In this document: positions 34,411-45,100 of the stretch, piece by piece
How the letters are laid out: every line of letters starts with the position of its first letter
How positions within the stretch are numbered: the stretch's first letter is position 1
Source: Atherinomorus stipes
Taxonomy: Eukaryota; Chordata; Actinopteri; Atheriniformes; Atherinidae
Assembly: GCA_023101725.1 (NCBI GenBank)
Contig: JALJCO010009052.1
Location: 86,739-150,738 of the forward strand
Length of the DNA stretch: 64,000 nt
Direction of reading: 5' to 3'
Notes under the pieces: model-generated
What the model saw: only the letters and a program-made list of their open reading frames with translations
What the model was told of the DNA's origin: nothing
Databases searched by the model: none
Translations under genes and position numbers: made by a program

Positions 34411-36386
34411 TAAATCAACATCAACCCCTCTTGTGTTTGTCTGCAGCTCGGTCGCTTTTAGCACAATGTAAACAGTGAATTTCTTCTTCTACACTTGTAT
34501 TACTGGCAGAGAAGGTGCTGAGCAGGACTCTGAAATCCTGGGAGAGATTTCATAACAGAACGATGAAATTTTGCAAGATTTGTTTTTCGTAAAATAGATT
34601 GATACATGGTTTCAAATAAAGATATATAGGCATATGAAAATATCACAATAGTTCAGTGTGTCGATATTTTTTCCCACCCATATTCCTCTGCTGCTTCCTC
34701 CTCTGTCATACTGTGAGAATCCTTCAGGATTTTAGTAATTATCTTTTGGATGCACCTTTTACGAACTTTTTTTGGTCGATATCTTCCACATCTTTCTATC
34801 AAAGTGACGATGCGTGACCAGACTGATGTGGGAGGCGGGGCATGGTAGCAACAGGTTAATATGGATCAATCAGCAGTTTCCAATTTGCATATAATGTGAT
34901 TGACAAGAAAACTGACAAATTACATAACAACGCAAGTTTTCATCCAAATTATGTCCCCAAAGTGATGGGCCCCCAAACTTGGTGGGCCCCAGGGCTTCAG
35001 CCCAGGTAAGCCCCTGCATTCAGGCGGACTGGTGGATGGACACCCAGTGCGACTGGTGCCAACTTTTTCCTGTATTTATTCATTTTGATATAACTGTAAA
35101 TAAATTATAGACTTAATGTGTCATAATTTGGCTCAGAGTCTAAAATAAGGCCCAGATTTCCGGATTGCGATATTGCTTGTAGTGGAGCTACACACTAATC
35201 TTTGGGTGTTCATCCCTGGTACTAAAGATTGTAATTCCAGATTACTGTCGTAGTTTCACTCAGTACTCCAGAGAAATCTGACTTGAATCTCAGAAACTAC
35301 TTAAACACGCTTCGTCTCCATTAACGTGGTTTAATCCCAGAAGTACGGAGCTTTTCCAGCTTTCAGACACCGGTATTTCATTAAAAGCAGACCGCACACA
35401 CACCTCCCTGTCGGCCATCTGTCAGTATTCAGATATGATGCAGTAATATCCAGATACTGTCAGGAATATTGAAACCACAACTTTAAACTGGGTGTTTCTT
35501 TGATAAGAGAATCTAATTAAATACACCAACACCAGGTGTGTGTGTGTTTGTACATTTTCAATTAATTCAGCTGACAGTCCTGTGGTTGAGTTATTACGAG
35601 ACCTCCTGGACAGTGACTAAACACACACAGCTTTCATTTACCCAATCATACAGCACGGGTGTGTGTTCATCTGCTTTGTGAGTGTTTGAGTAGCTGTTAG
35701 TGTAAGAGGGTGTGGGGGTGGGAATGATGCCTGCAGGTGTGACACCATATCAGTCTTTTTATTAGCGCCTAACTGCAGTGAGTAATTAACTTCCTGCCGA
35801 GAACATGTTTGTTCCTCTGTTAATGTCATAAAGGAAGATATTAGCGAGCCACAGGTCACATTCCCGTTTCCATGGTGTGTAGGTGGGATGCTGCTCTCTG
35901 AGACTACCATGCACCAAACTCGACGCGTGGAGAAGGATTTCAGCACCGTGTTAACTCCATCTCTCTGCTTTTATGGAGTTAAACCATGTTTGTGCAGAGC
36001 AGGAAAAGCCCGAGTCTGTTTCAGAGTCAACGTCCTCCTCACCATCCTCTTCCTCCGAGGCTGCTTCAGAGGGCAATATTGTAAACTTCCACATGTTGGG
36101 TGGCCCTCGCTCCCTCATGTAGATCCTGCAAAAGGATCAGGGACACATCCAGCGTCCAAAAAGACATTTTTTAAAAGTTTTCTCAAAATTTAGGAAAGCA
36201 TATTTCTGAGTCTGGAACAATGTGTTAAAAACTTTCATGTTTTTTTAATTACATTTCAAAGGGTTAAATCCATTTTTTTTACTGTATTTTTATCTTCTGT
36301 GCATAAGAAATGTCAGGTGGCACAACCAATTATTTACAATATACAGTACATAGTAATGGATCAGATTTGGATCACTGGCTACATAC
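34411..36386. other. Repeat fragments and unique sequence
   Basis: 34411-34500 (aaatcaacatcaacccctc, then cacaatgtaaacag) is a dispersed repeat also found at 38812-38905. 34530-34683 is half of the palindromic MITE described at 48977. Around 34965-35020 lies a gggcttcagccc repeat end. 35030-36386 looks unique, and the open frames at 35638-36193 have no recognised domain. Confidence 0.45.
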
Positions 36387-38418
36387 GGTAAGCTACGTAT
36401 GTAGCCTCATTTATACGTGGTGACGGTAAGCTACGTATGTAACCTCATTCATACGTGGTGACGGTAAGCTACGTATGTAGCCTCATTCATACGTGGTGAC
36501 GGTAAGCTACGTATGTAGCCTCATTCATACGTGGTGACGGTAAGCTACGTATGTAGCCTCATTCATACGTGGTGACGGTAAGCTACGTATGTAGCCTCAT
36601 CCATACGTGGTGACGGTAAGCTACGTATGTAGCCTCATTCATACGTGGTGACGGTAAGCTACGTATGTAGCCTCATTCATACGTGGTGACGGTAAGCTAC
36701 GTATGTAGCCACATTCATACGTGGTGACGGTAAGCTACGTATGTAGCCACATTCATACGTGGTGACGGTAAGCTACGTATGTAGTCTCATTCATACATGG
36801 TGACGGTAAGCTACGTATGTAGCCTCATTCATACGTGGTGACGGTAAGCTACGTATGTAGCCACATTCATACGTGGTGACGGAAAGCTACGTATGTAGCC
36901 ACATTTATACGTGGTGACGGTAAGCTAAGTATGTAGCCACATTCATACGTGGTTATGGTAAGCTACGTATGTAGTCTCATTCATACGTGGTGACGGTAAG
37001 CTACGTATGTAGCCTCATTCATACGTGGTGACGGTAAGCTACGTATGTAGCCTCATTCATACGTGGTGACGGTAAGCTGCGTATGTAGCCTCATTCATAC
37101 GTGGTGACGGAAAGCTACGTATGTAGCCTCATTCATACGTGGTGACGGTAAGCTACGTATGTAGCCTCATTCATACGTGGTGACGGAAAGCTACGTATGT
37201 AGCCACATTTATACGTGGTGACGGTAAACTACGTATGTAACCTCATTCATACGTGGTGACGGTAAGCTACGTATGTAGCCACATTCATACGTGGTGACGG
37301 TAAGCTACGTATGTAGCCTCATTCATACGTGGTGACGGTAAACTACGTATGTAACCTCATTCATACGTGGTGACGGTAAGCTACGTATGTAGCCACATTC
37401 ATACGTGGTGACGGTAAGCTACGTATGTAGCCTCATTCATACGTGGTGACGGTAAACTACGTATGTAACCTCATTCATACGTGGTGACGGTAAACTACGT
37501 ATGAAGCCTCATTCCTACGTGGTGACGGTAAGCTACGTATGTAGCCTCATTCATACGTGGTGACGGTAAGCTACGTATGTAGCCACATTCATACGTGGTG
37601 ACGGTAAGCTACGTATGTAACCTCATTTATGCGTGGTGACGGTAAACTACGTATGTAGCCTCATTCATACGTGGTGACGGTAAGCTACGTATGTAGCCAC
37701 ATTCATACGTGGTGACGGTAAGCTACGTATGTAGCCTCATTCATACGTGGTGACGGTAAACTACGTATGTAACCTCATTCATACGTGGTGACGGTAAACT
37801 ACGTATGAAGCCTCATTCCTACGTGGTGACGGTAAGCTACGTATGTAGCCTCATTCATACGTGGTGACGGTAAGCTACGTATGTAGCCACATTCATACGT
37901 GGTGACGGTAAGCTACGTATGTAACCTCATTTATGCGTGGTGACGGTAAACTACGTATGTAGCCTCATTCATACGTGGTGACGGTAAGCTACGTATGTAG
38001 CCACATTCATACGTGGTGACGGTAAGCTACGTATGTAGCCTCATTCATACGTGGTGACAGTAAGCTACGTATGTAACCTCATTTATGCGTGGTGACGGTA
38101 AACCACGTATGTAGCCTCATTCATACGTGGTGACGGTAAGCTACGTATGTAGCCACATTCATACGTGGTGACGGTAAGCTACGTATGTAGCCACATTCAT
38201 ACGTGGTGACGGTAAGCTACGTATGTAACCTCATTTATGCGTGGTGACGGTAAACTACGTATGTAGCCTCATTCATACGTGGTGACGGTAAGCTACGTAT
38301 GTAGCCACATTCATACGTGGTGACGGTAAGCTACGTATGTAACCTCATTCATACGTGGTGACGGTAAACTACGTATGTAACCTCATTCATACGTGGTGAC
38401 GGTAAGCTACGTATGTAA
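36387..38418 (+). repeat. 38-bp satellite array 2, about 53 copies
   Basis: Same unit and orientation as the array at 5819-11107, but more homogeneous and lacking the diverged catatgcgg subtype. It shows higher-order structure: the variant aaactacgtatgtaacc recurs every 114 bp (three units) near 37227-37460. A larger block containing gaagcctcattcctacg repeats after about 304 bp (eight units; 37503 and 37807). Confidence 0.97.
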
Positions 38419-38990
38419 ATCCCTTCGTACACACTTTGGCCTCGTGCACACGGAGCTGAAGCCGGTTCAGGTGTGAAACCAATAACCGGGGAAAGGTTTC
38501 ACCATCCCCATGAACCCGCTGTCGCACATTTTACACGTCTGTGGGGGGGCGCTATGATGATTCAGTAACACTCCAAACCTGGAACGTGACACAGCGCATG
38601 CGCTAATACAGACTCACCGCGTCACTGGAAATCCACGAAGGCAGAGACGGCCGAGGATTTACGAGGCAAACGCTGAAGTTTTCTACACAGCTGGAAACAG
38701 TCGCTCACCGACGCCATTGCTGCTGGGAATTTTTTCAATGAACTTTATTGTTTTTGTGAACGAGACCAACGTGTGTTTGTCTTTCGTGTCTTTCTTTTTT
38801 TATCTTTGTTTCAAATCAACATCAGCCCCTCTTGTGTTCGTCTGCAGCACTGTCGCTCTTAGCACAATGTAAACAGCTAATTTCTTCTTCTACGCTTGTA
38901 TTATCGGTAGAGTAGGCTCTGAACGCCGCGGCTTCCTGAATGTTGTGAACTTTCATGAACACGCTTTGCAGCAGCTCGATGTTCTACTGC
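38419..38990. other. Spacer with a dispersed repeat
   Basis: Mostly unique. 38812-38905 repeats the sequence at 34411-34500. No gene was recognised. Confidence 0.45.
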
Positions 38991-39559
38991 ACACTCAGAA
39001 ACAAAGGTACCAGTTTGCACCTAAAAGGGTCCAAAGCTTGTTGCTGGGGGGGTTCCTTTCTGAAAGACATTTCTGTACCTTCATGGTCCATTTTTGTACC
39101 TTATCAAGCTGTATGAGTTAATAAAGTACAATTAAACCAATTAAAGATGATGAATAAAAGTCAATAAAATAGAGATTAAGACAACAATCAAAGATGCTAA
39201 TAATAAATGAATAATTATTATAGAAATATTAGGCCAAACACATTTATAATTATACATATAATTATTACTATGATTATTATGAAAATCATAATATAATAAC
39301 TATAATTATACTACTCTTTAGAAGTACTATTTATAGTTATTGTACAAGCTAGCACACATTTTTTTCAATGCTGCAGGTACCCTTAGGGTTGGAATGGTAC
39401 AAATGTGTACTTTATATTACTTTGGAGCCTTTTTCATAGTATATAGGTACTTCTGGCCTCATAAAGACCAATATTGTACTTTTGAGAGAACATTTGTAAT
39501 ACATGTACCTGCAGGTACAGAAATGATCCTGTTTGTACCTCCATGTTTCTGAGAGTGTA
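38991..39559 (+). mobile_element. MITE family A, full copy (about 570 bp)
   Basis: Starts acactcagaaacaaaggtac and ends ccatgtttctgagagtgta, giving inverted ends ACACTC-AGAAAC. The interior is AT-rich and palindromic in part. Truncated copies are at 47550-48060 (same strand) and 40738-40983 (inverted). Confidence 0.75.
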
Positions 39560-40579
39560 CTCTTTTTAAAATGTTCTTTCTTAAGCTTCAGTGAGGCCTG
39601 ATATTGAACTAACGCATCTCCACATAACTAAATGTGTTAGGAATGATTGTTGAAATGAAGATTCTTGTTTTCCTCATCAGGTTTCTAATTATTCTTCAGG
39701 ACATGGTGTAACAGATGTGTTCAGTGTGAACAGACAGAGCGAAACAAAAACTGTCCTGGCAGCATCCATGTTGCTTTTCCCATTTTTCCCACTTTGACAA
39801 CACGGTAGGTGACGTAATTCCCACCTCCACCTTCCGACCTCCGGGTAAACGAAGGCACCACGAGCAAACGTCTGCGGCCGTGCACCGTGTGTTTGGCTGT
39901 GTCCTGCACCTTCCGGACGTCTGTCTTTGATGGTTGTAGCGTTGCACCATCTCCAGCTTAGCGTTATTTGGGGTAGAACCAGCTGGAATGACTGCCCTCC
40001 CCACTCAGTACGGAGGCTCATCGCCCCCCCTTCTTCGCTGGCCGGAGGATTCACTCTTTGTACATGGAAAGCTGCAGCTTCCCTGCACTGGGATGGAGGT
40101 GCTATGGTTCTGTGATTTCATTGTCTGTCCGGTGTTACGTGATCAGTGTGATGCAGATGTCTAGCTGCTTTCCTTTTCTTTGTTTTTCTTCCTTGTTGCG
40201 TTTTAGGGTTGTTTGTGTTGATATTGTCTCATAAAAGTCCAAAATGAACATGTAACAGAGCACCGTGCAGCTGAGAAGCTCTGCACGGTGGCTCATTGAC
40301 CAGAGTCGGGCTGCGGCCCCCGTAGCACCGAGCTGAGCCGCCCTGGTGCGTCTGCACGGCTTTCTGCTGCCATCAGCTGTTACGGCTGCACAACTGCAGC
40401 TCCTTCCCCAGCATGGACGACTCTTGGTTTACTTCTGGAATGATCTCATTTTTAGGAAAATTCACAAGAAGAAACATCGGCTTTGATGTTTCCGCACCGG
40501 CAGCGATCCTTTACGTCTCTGCTGGCTGTATTTCTGTTGCTCCTCTGCCGGACAAACAGCACTCAGCACAGTTCCTCTA
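39560..40579. other. Unassigned sequence with a hairpin
   Basis: Overlapping frames at 39689-40115 have no recognised domain. 40261-40290 is a perfect hairpin: caccgtgcag, a 10-base loop, then ctgcacggtg. No gene is supported. Confidence 0.4.
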
Positions 40580-40735
40580 CTGCTAAAACTCAAATCTGAC
40601 CACGGATAGTTTTCTCATTTCTAGTAAAAATATCTCATCACACTCTAAATAAGACAAAAGTGCCTAAAGAGAAACATTTCAGTGAGATAAAGGAACTTGT
40701 TTTAAGGTAATACATCTTATTTCAAGATGTATTAC
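40580..40735 (+). mobile_element. Half of a hairpin MITE
   Basis: ctcatttctagtaaaaatat, then ctcatcacactc and gaaacatttcagtgagataa match one arm of the MITE at 63383-63802. It is cut at about 40735, where an inverted piece of MITE family A begins. Confidence 0.6.
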
Positions 40736-40737
40736 CT

Positions 40738-40983
40738 AATATTTCTATAATAATTATTCATTTATTATTAGCATCTTTGATTGTTGTCATAATCTCTATT
40801 TTATTGACTTTAATTCATCATCTTTAATTGGTTTAATTGTACTTTATTAACTCATACAGCTTGATAAGGTACAAAAATGGACCATGAAGGTACAGAAATG
40901 TCTTTCAGAAAGGAACCCCCCCCCCCAGCTACAAGCTTTGGACCCTTTTAGGTACAAACTGGTACCTCTGTTTGTGAGTGTGT
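40738..40983 (-). mobile_element. MITE family A, inverted half copy
   Basis: Reverse complement of about 38991-39240: taataattattcatttatt, then aaaatggaccatgaaggtac and ctctgtttgtgagtgtgt. Confidence 0.75.
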
Positions 40984-40990
40984 CAAATCA

Positions 40991-41541
40991 AAGAAGGAAA
41001 AAAATCATCTGTCAGTGAAATAAGCTGAAACTGACAAAAGTAATAATAATTTAAAATTCTATGAAAATCATAACGTTGATTTGCAATTTTGGTTTGAAAG
41101 AAATATTAAAAACAAACAAACAAAAGATAAAACAAGTAAACAAGCATGATGGAGCTCCGAAGATAAAATTTTATTGAGCAACACGTTGATTCAATCACTG
41201 CAATCAGCTGTTTCTGTGACGTCCAATCAGACGTCTGCACCTGTTCACAGGTATGTTGGTCCATGTTCATGGGAAAGATGCTCTGATGTGTCTGAGACAG
41301 TTTGTTTGTTTAATTTAGAAATTATTATTTCCAACTACAATTCAAAAGCAGTATCTCATATCACCTCATTTAAATTTAGTAAATTTTAATTTCTTATTCG
41401 TTTCTATAGGTCAGTTTATTAAAACATGAGTTAGCTGTTGGTAATTTCCGTCCGTGTCCCGGGCAGGGACGCGTTATCTGATTACTGATGTGAATTTAGC
41501 CTTTCTCTAATTGGAGGGAATGAATAAGTTTGAGGACGACT
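40991..41541 (+). mobile_element. Tc1-like MITE, left end missing
   Basis: Shares its body with the copy at 62599-63105: gtcagtgaaataag, caagcatgatgg, tctgcacctg and the end taattggagggaatgaataa followed by tttgaggacgact. The GGACGACT end is a known fish Tc1-like terminus. This copy also holds extra sequence near 41440-41480. Confidence 0.65.
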
Positions 41542-41741
41542 GTCAGTGACACCGTCTCTCACTAAGACGTCTTAGAGCTGACCAGGACCTCCAGATCGTA
41601 AAAGGAGACAGAGGTCTGAGCACCCCAAGGACACCAAGGAGGAGGGAGGGTGCACGACAAACCTGTCCCACAGCTGAACTGTGGGTAACCTGTGAGGTCC
41701 AGCTCAGCCGTCCTCCTGATCTCACGCGTTTGTCATTCTCC

Positions 41742-41747
41742 TTTATT
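41742..41747 (-). terminator. Candidate COA1 poly(A) signal
   Basis: AATAAA on the minus strand (tttatt on plus), the first such hexamer after the COA1 stop codon. Confidence 0.5.
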
Positions 41748-41816
41748 TCCTCCAACAGCGTCTCAATCTGCAGTCCAACCAATACGACTGGTTCCAGATA
41801 CGCAGCGTCCCTGCTG

Positions 41817-41990
41817 CTGGACATGCTGGCTGTCCGTCCCAGCATGTCCCTGCTGCAGGACATGCTGGCTGTCCGTCCCAGCATGTCCCAGCATGTCCCA
41901 GCATGCTGGCTGTCCGTCCCAGCATGTCCCAGCATGTCCCTGCTGCAGGACATGCTGGCTGTCCGTCCCAGCATGTCCAGCTGCTTCCAG
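41817..41990. repeat. Minisatellite in the COA1 3'UTR
   Basis: Repeats of ggacatgctggctgtccg and tcccagcatgtcc, with or without ctgctgca, partly at a spacing of about 60 bp. The motif gacatgctgg faces cccagcatgtc, so the RNA could fold into strong hairpins. Open frames here are shadows. Confidence 0.85.
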
Positions 41991-41997
41991 CACGTCC

Positions 41998-42124
41998 TCA
42001 GTTCAGTTCCCCGTCCAGAACCTGCGCGGGTTCTGCTGGGCGGTTCTGGGGGGTGAGCGGAGGATTCAGCAGGTCCACGGTTCGTCCATCCCTCAGCTGG
42101 AGGACGGCCTGTTTCAGACTCCAC
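41998..42124 (-). CDS. coa1: COA1 exon 5 (stop codon)
   Basis: Acceptor cttcctgcag before GTGGAGTCTG. It completes the Arg codon and encodes WSLKQAVLQLRDGRTVDLL and then a Pro-rich tail, ending VLDGELN and TGA (42000-41998). The frame matches the family's WHLDEVFLELKDG stretch. Confidence 0.88.
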
Positions 42125-45100
42125 CTGCAGGAAGAGAACAGCTCAGCACTGACGAGGTCCAAGAGCCCAGAACCGGCTCCTCTCATACAAATGATAAAAA
42201 TAATCATAAAAAATCATAATAATTATAACAATTACAGTAAATGAGGAGGAAAAGATTTTATCCAAGATCTTTCCAATACTCCTTCATATATCATCAAAAA
42301 AAGAAAGAAAAAAAGTGAATTTCATATGTCTGTTATTGCCCCCCCCTTAACAGTCATTTTATCCTTCAGGTAACACAAAGAGAGCACCTTTTTCTTCCCC
42401 CTTCTCTTCTCTTTACATAATACATGTATGAGCCAAACCCAGCACAGCATTTACCTTCAGCACATACTGAATGACTTTAATGTGATTCCCCCGTGATCTT
42501 AACATCAGTACATCAGTATGTAATGCACTTCACAGTCATTAGTTCATGTTTTTGATCAAACTCCATTGGAATTACTAAGACTAGCACTCTGCAATATACA
42601 ATCCTCATCAGAGTTTAGAACCATATATCCAGTAAAATGCATCAGCAAAATCAACACCAAGTCATTCAATATTTCTGTTGTCAATTTCCTTTTTGCACCA
42701 TTTTTTAAAATTAAATTCCTGTTTCAGATTCCTCATTTTGTGAGATCTTCTCTTTTCCTTCTTGAACTATATTAATCCATTTTTGTATATCTAGTGGATT
42801 ACTTTCTTCCACTCCTTAGTTATTATCTTTAATGTTCTAATTCTAAGGATTTGAAATGTATATCTTTCATCTAGACCTATATTCACTGGTATTTTACCCA
42901 AAATAATATTTTCTGGTTTTAAATCCAGTTTCCTCTCAAGTATGTCTTTGAAGATTCTAAACATTTCTTTCAAATATAATTTGCATTTTCTTCTCCATAG
43001 TTTCTCCAACATTTACCATTTGTTCCATTATATTTTTGCTCTCTAGAACCAAAAGTATCTCATAATCATTTTTCCAGTTTGACTATTTTTAAGAAGATAA
43101 ATCTCACTATCTGTTGGTTAATTTGATTCATAACAGTCATCTTAAAGAGAGATTACAGAGAAACACAGTTTGTAACTGATGCATTTGTTAACAGAGGAAC
43201 TACCGTATTGTCTGGACTATAAGTCACTCATCAGTATAAGCCGCATCAGTCAAAAAATGCACCATGAAGAGGAAAAAAACAAATATAAGTCGTAGATATT
43301 TTTTTTAAATAGGTTTTTCATATCCAGTTTGTTACTGCCCCTGGCCCCTCCGCGCGTGTCCTGCACGAGTTACGCACGTGTCCTGCACGAGCTCCGCGCG
43401 TGTCATGCAAGAGTTACGCACGTGTCCTGCAAGAGTTACGCACGTGTCCTGCACGAGCTCCGCACATGTCCTGCACAGGTTACGCACGTGTCCTGCAGGA
43501 GCTCAGCACGTGTCATGCACGAGTTACGCACGTGTCCTGCACGAGCTCCGCACGTGTCCTGCACGGGTTACGCACGTGTCCTGCACGAGCTCCGCACGTG
43601 TCCTGCACGGGTTACGCATGTGTCCTGCACGAGCTCCGCCCGTGTCCTGCACGAGCTCCACGCGTGTCATGCACGAGTTACGCACGTGTCCTGCACGAGC
43701 TCCGCGCGTGTCCTGCACGAGTTACGCACGTGTCCTGCACGAGCTTCGCACGTGTCATGCACGAGTTACGCACGTGTCCTGCACGAGCTCCGCGCGTGTC
43801 ATGCACGAGTTACGCACGTGTCCTGCACGAGCTCCGCGCGTCATGCACGAGTTACACACGCGTCCTGCAGGAGCTCCGCGCGTGTCCTGCACGAGCTCCG
43901 CGCGTGTCATGCACGAGTTACGCACGTGTCCTGCACGAGTTACGCACGTGTCCTGCACGAGCTCCTCGCGTGTCATGCACGAGTTACGCACGTGTCATGC
44001 ACGAGCTCCCGCACGTGTCCTGCACGAGTAACGCACTATCATGCACGAGCTCCGCGCGTGTCATGCACGAGTTACGCACGTGTCCTGCACGAGCTCCTCG
44101 CGTGTCATGCACGAGTTACGCACGTGTCCTGCACGGGTTATGCACGTGTAACCCGTGCATAACCCGTGTCATGCACGAGTTACGCGCGTGTCCTGCACGA
44201 GCTCCGCACGTGTCCTGCACGAGCTCCGCGCGTGTCATGCACGAGTTACGTGCGTGTCCTGCACGAGTTATGCACGTGTCCTGCACGAGCTCCGCGCATG
44301 TCCTGCACGAGCTCCACGCGTGTCATGCACGAGTTACGCACGTGTCCTGCACGAGTTACGCATGTGTCCTGCACGAGCTCCGCACGTGTTACGCACGTGT
44401 CCTGCACGAGCTCCACGCGTGTCATGCACGAGTTATGCACGTGTCCTGCACAAGCTCCGCACGTGTCCTGCACGAGCTCCGCACGTGTCCTGCACGAGCT
44501 CCGCACGCGTCCTGCACGAGCTCCGCGCGTGTCATGCACGAGTTACGCACGTGTCCTGCACGAGCTCCGCGCGTGTCCTGCACGAGTTACGCACGTGTCC
44601 TGCACGAGCTTCGCACGTGTCATGCACGAGTTACGCACGTGTCCTGCACGAGCTCCGCGCGTGTCATGCACGAGTTACGCACGTGTCCTGCACGAGCTCC
44701 GCGCGTCATGCACGAGTTACACACGCGTCCTGCAGGAGCTCCGCGCGTGTCCTGCACGAGCTCCGCGCGTGTCATGCACTAGTTACGCACGTGTCCTGCA
44801 CGAGTTACGCACGTGTCCTGCACGAGCTCCTCGCGTGTCATGCACGAGTTACGCACGTGTCATGCACGAGCTCCGCACGTGTCCTGCACGAGTAACGCAC
44901 TATCATGCACGAGCTCCGCGCGTGTCATGCACGAGTTACGCACGTGTCCTGCACGAGCTCCTCGCGTGTCATGCACGAGTTACGCACGTGTCCTGCACGG
45001 GTTATGCACGTGTAACCCGTGCATAACCCGTGTCATGCACGAGTTACGCGCGTGTCCTGCACGAGCTCCGCACGTGTCCTGCACGAGCTCCGCGCGTGTC

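Larger units (their letters stand above)
41720..41997 (-). other. coa1: COA1 3'UTR
   Basis: Runs from the stop to a candidate AATAAA at 41747-41742 (minus strand), about 250 nt downstream. The end is set some 20 nt beyond the signal. Most of it is the small minisatellite at 41817-41990. Confidence 0.55.

Noticed and set aside
39689..40115. Frames of up to 121 codons on both strands
   Set aside because: Four overlapping frames, none with a recognised domain.
41543..42244. Overlapping frames of up to 193 codons on both strands
   Set aside because: They are shadows of COA1 exon 5 and the 3'UTR minisatellite; only the frame ending at 41998 matches a protein family.
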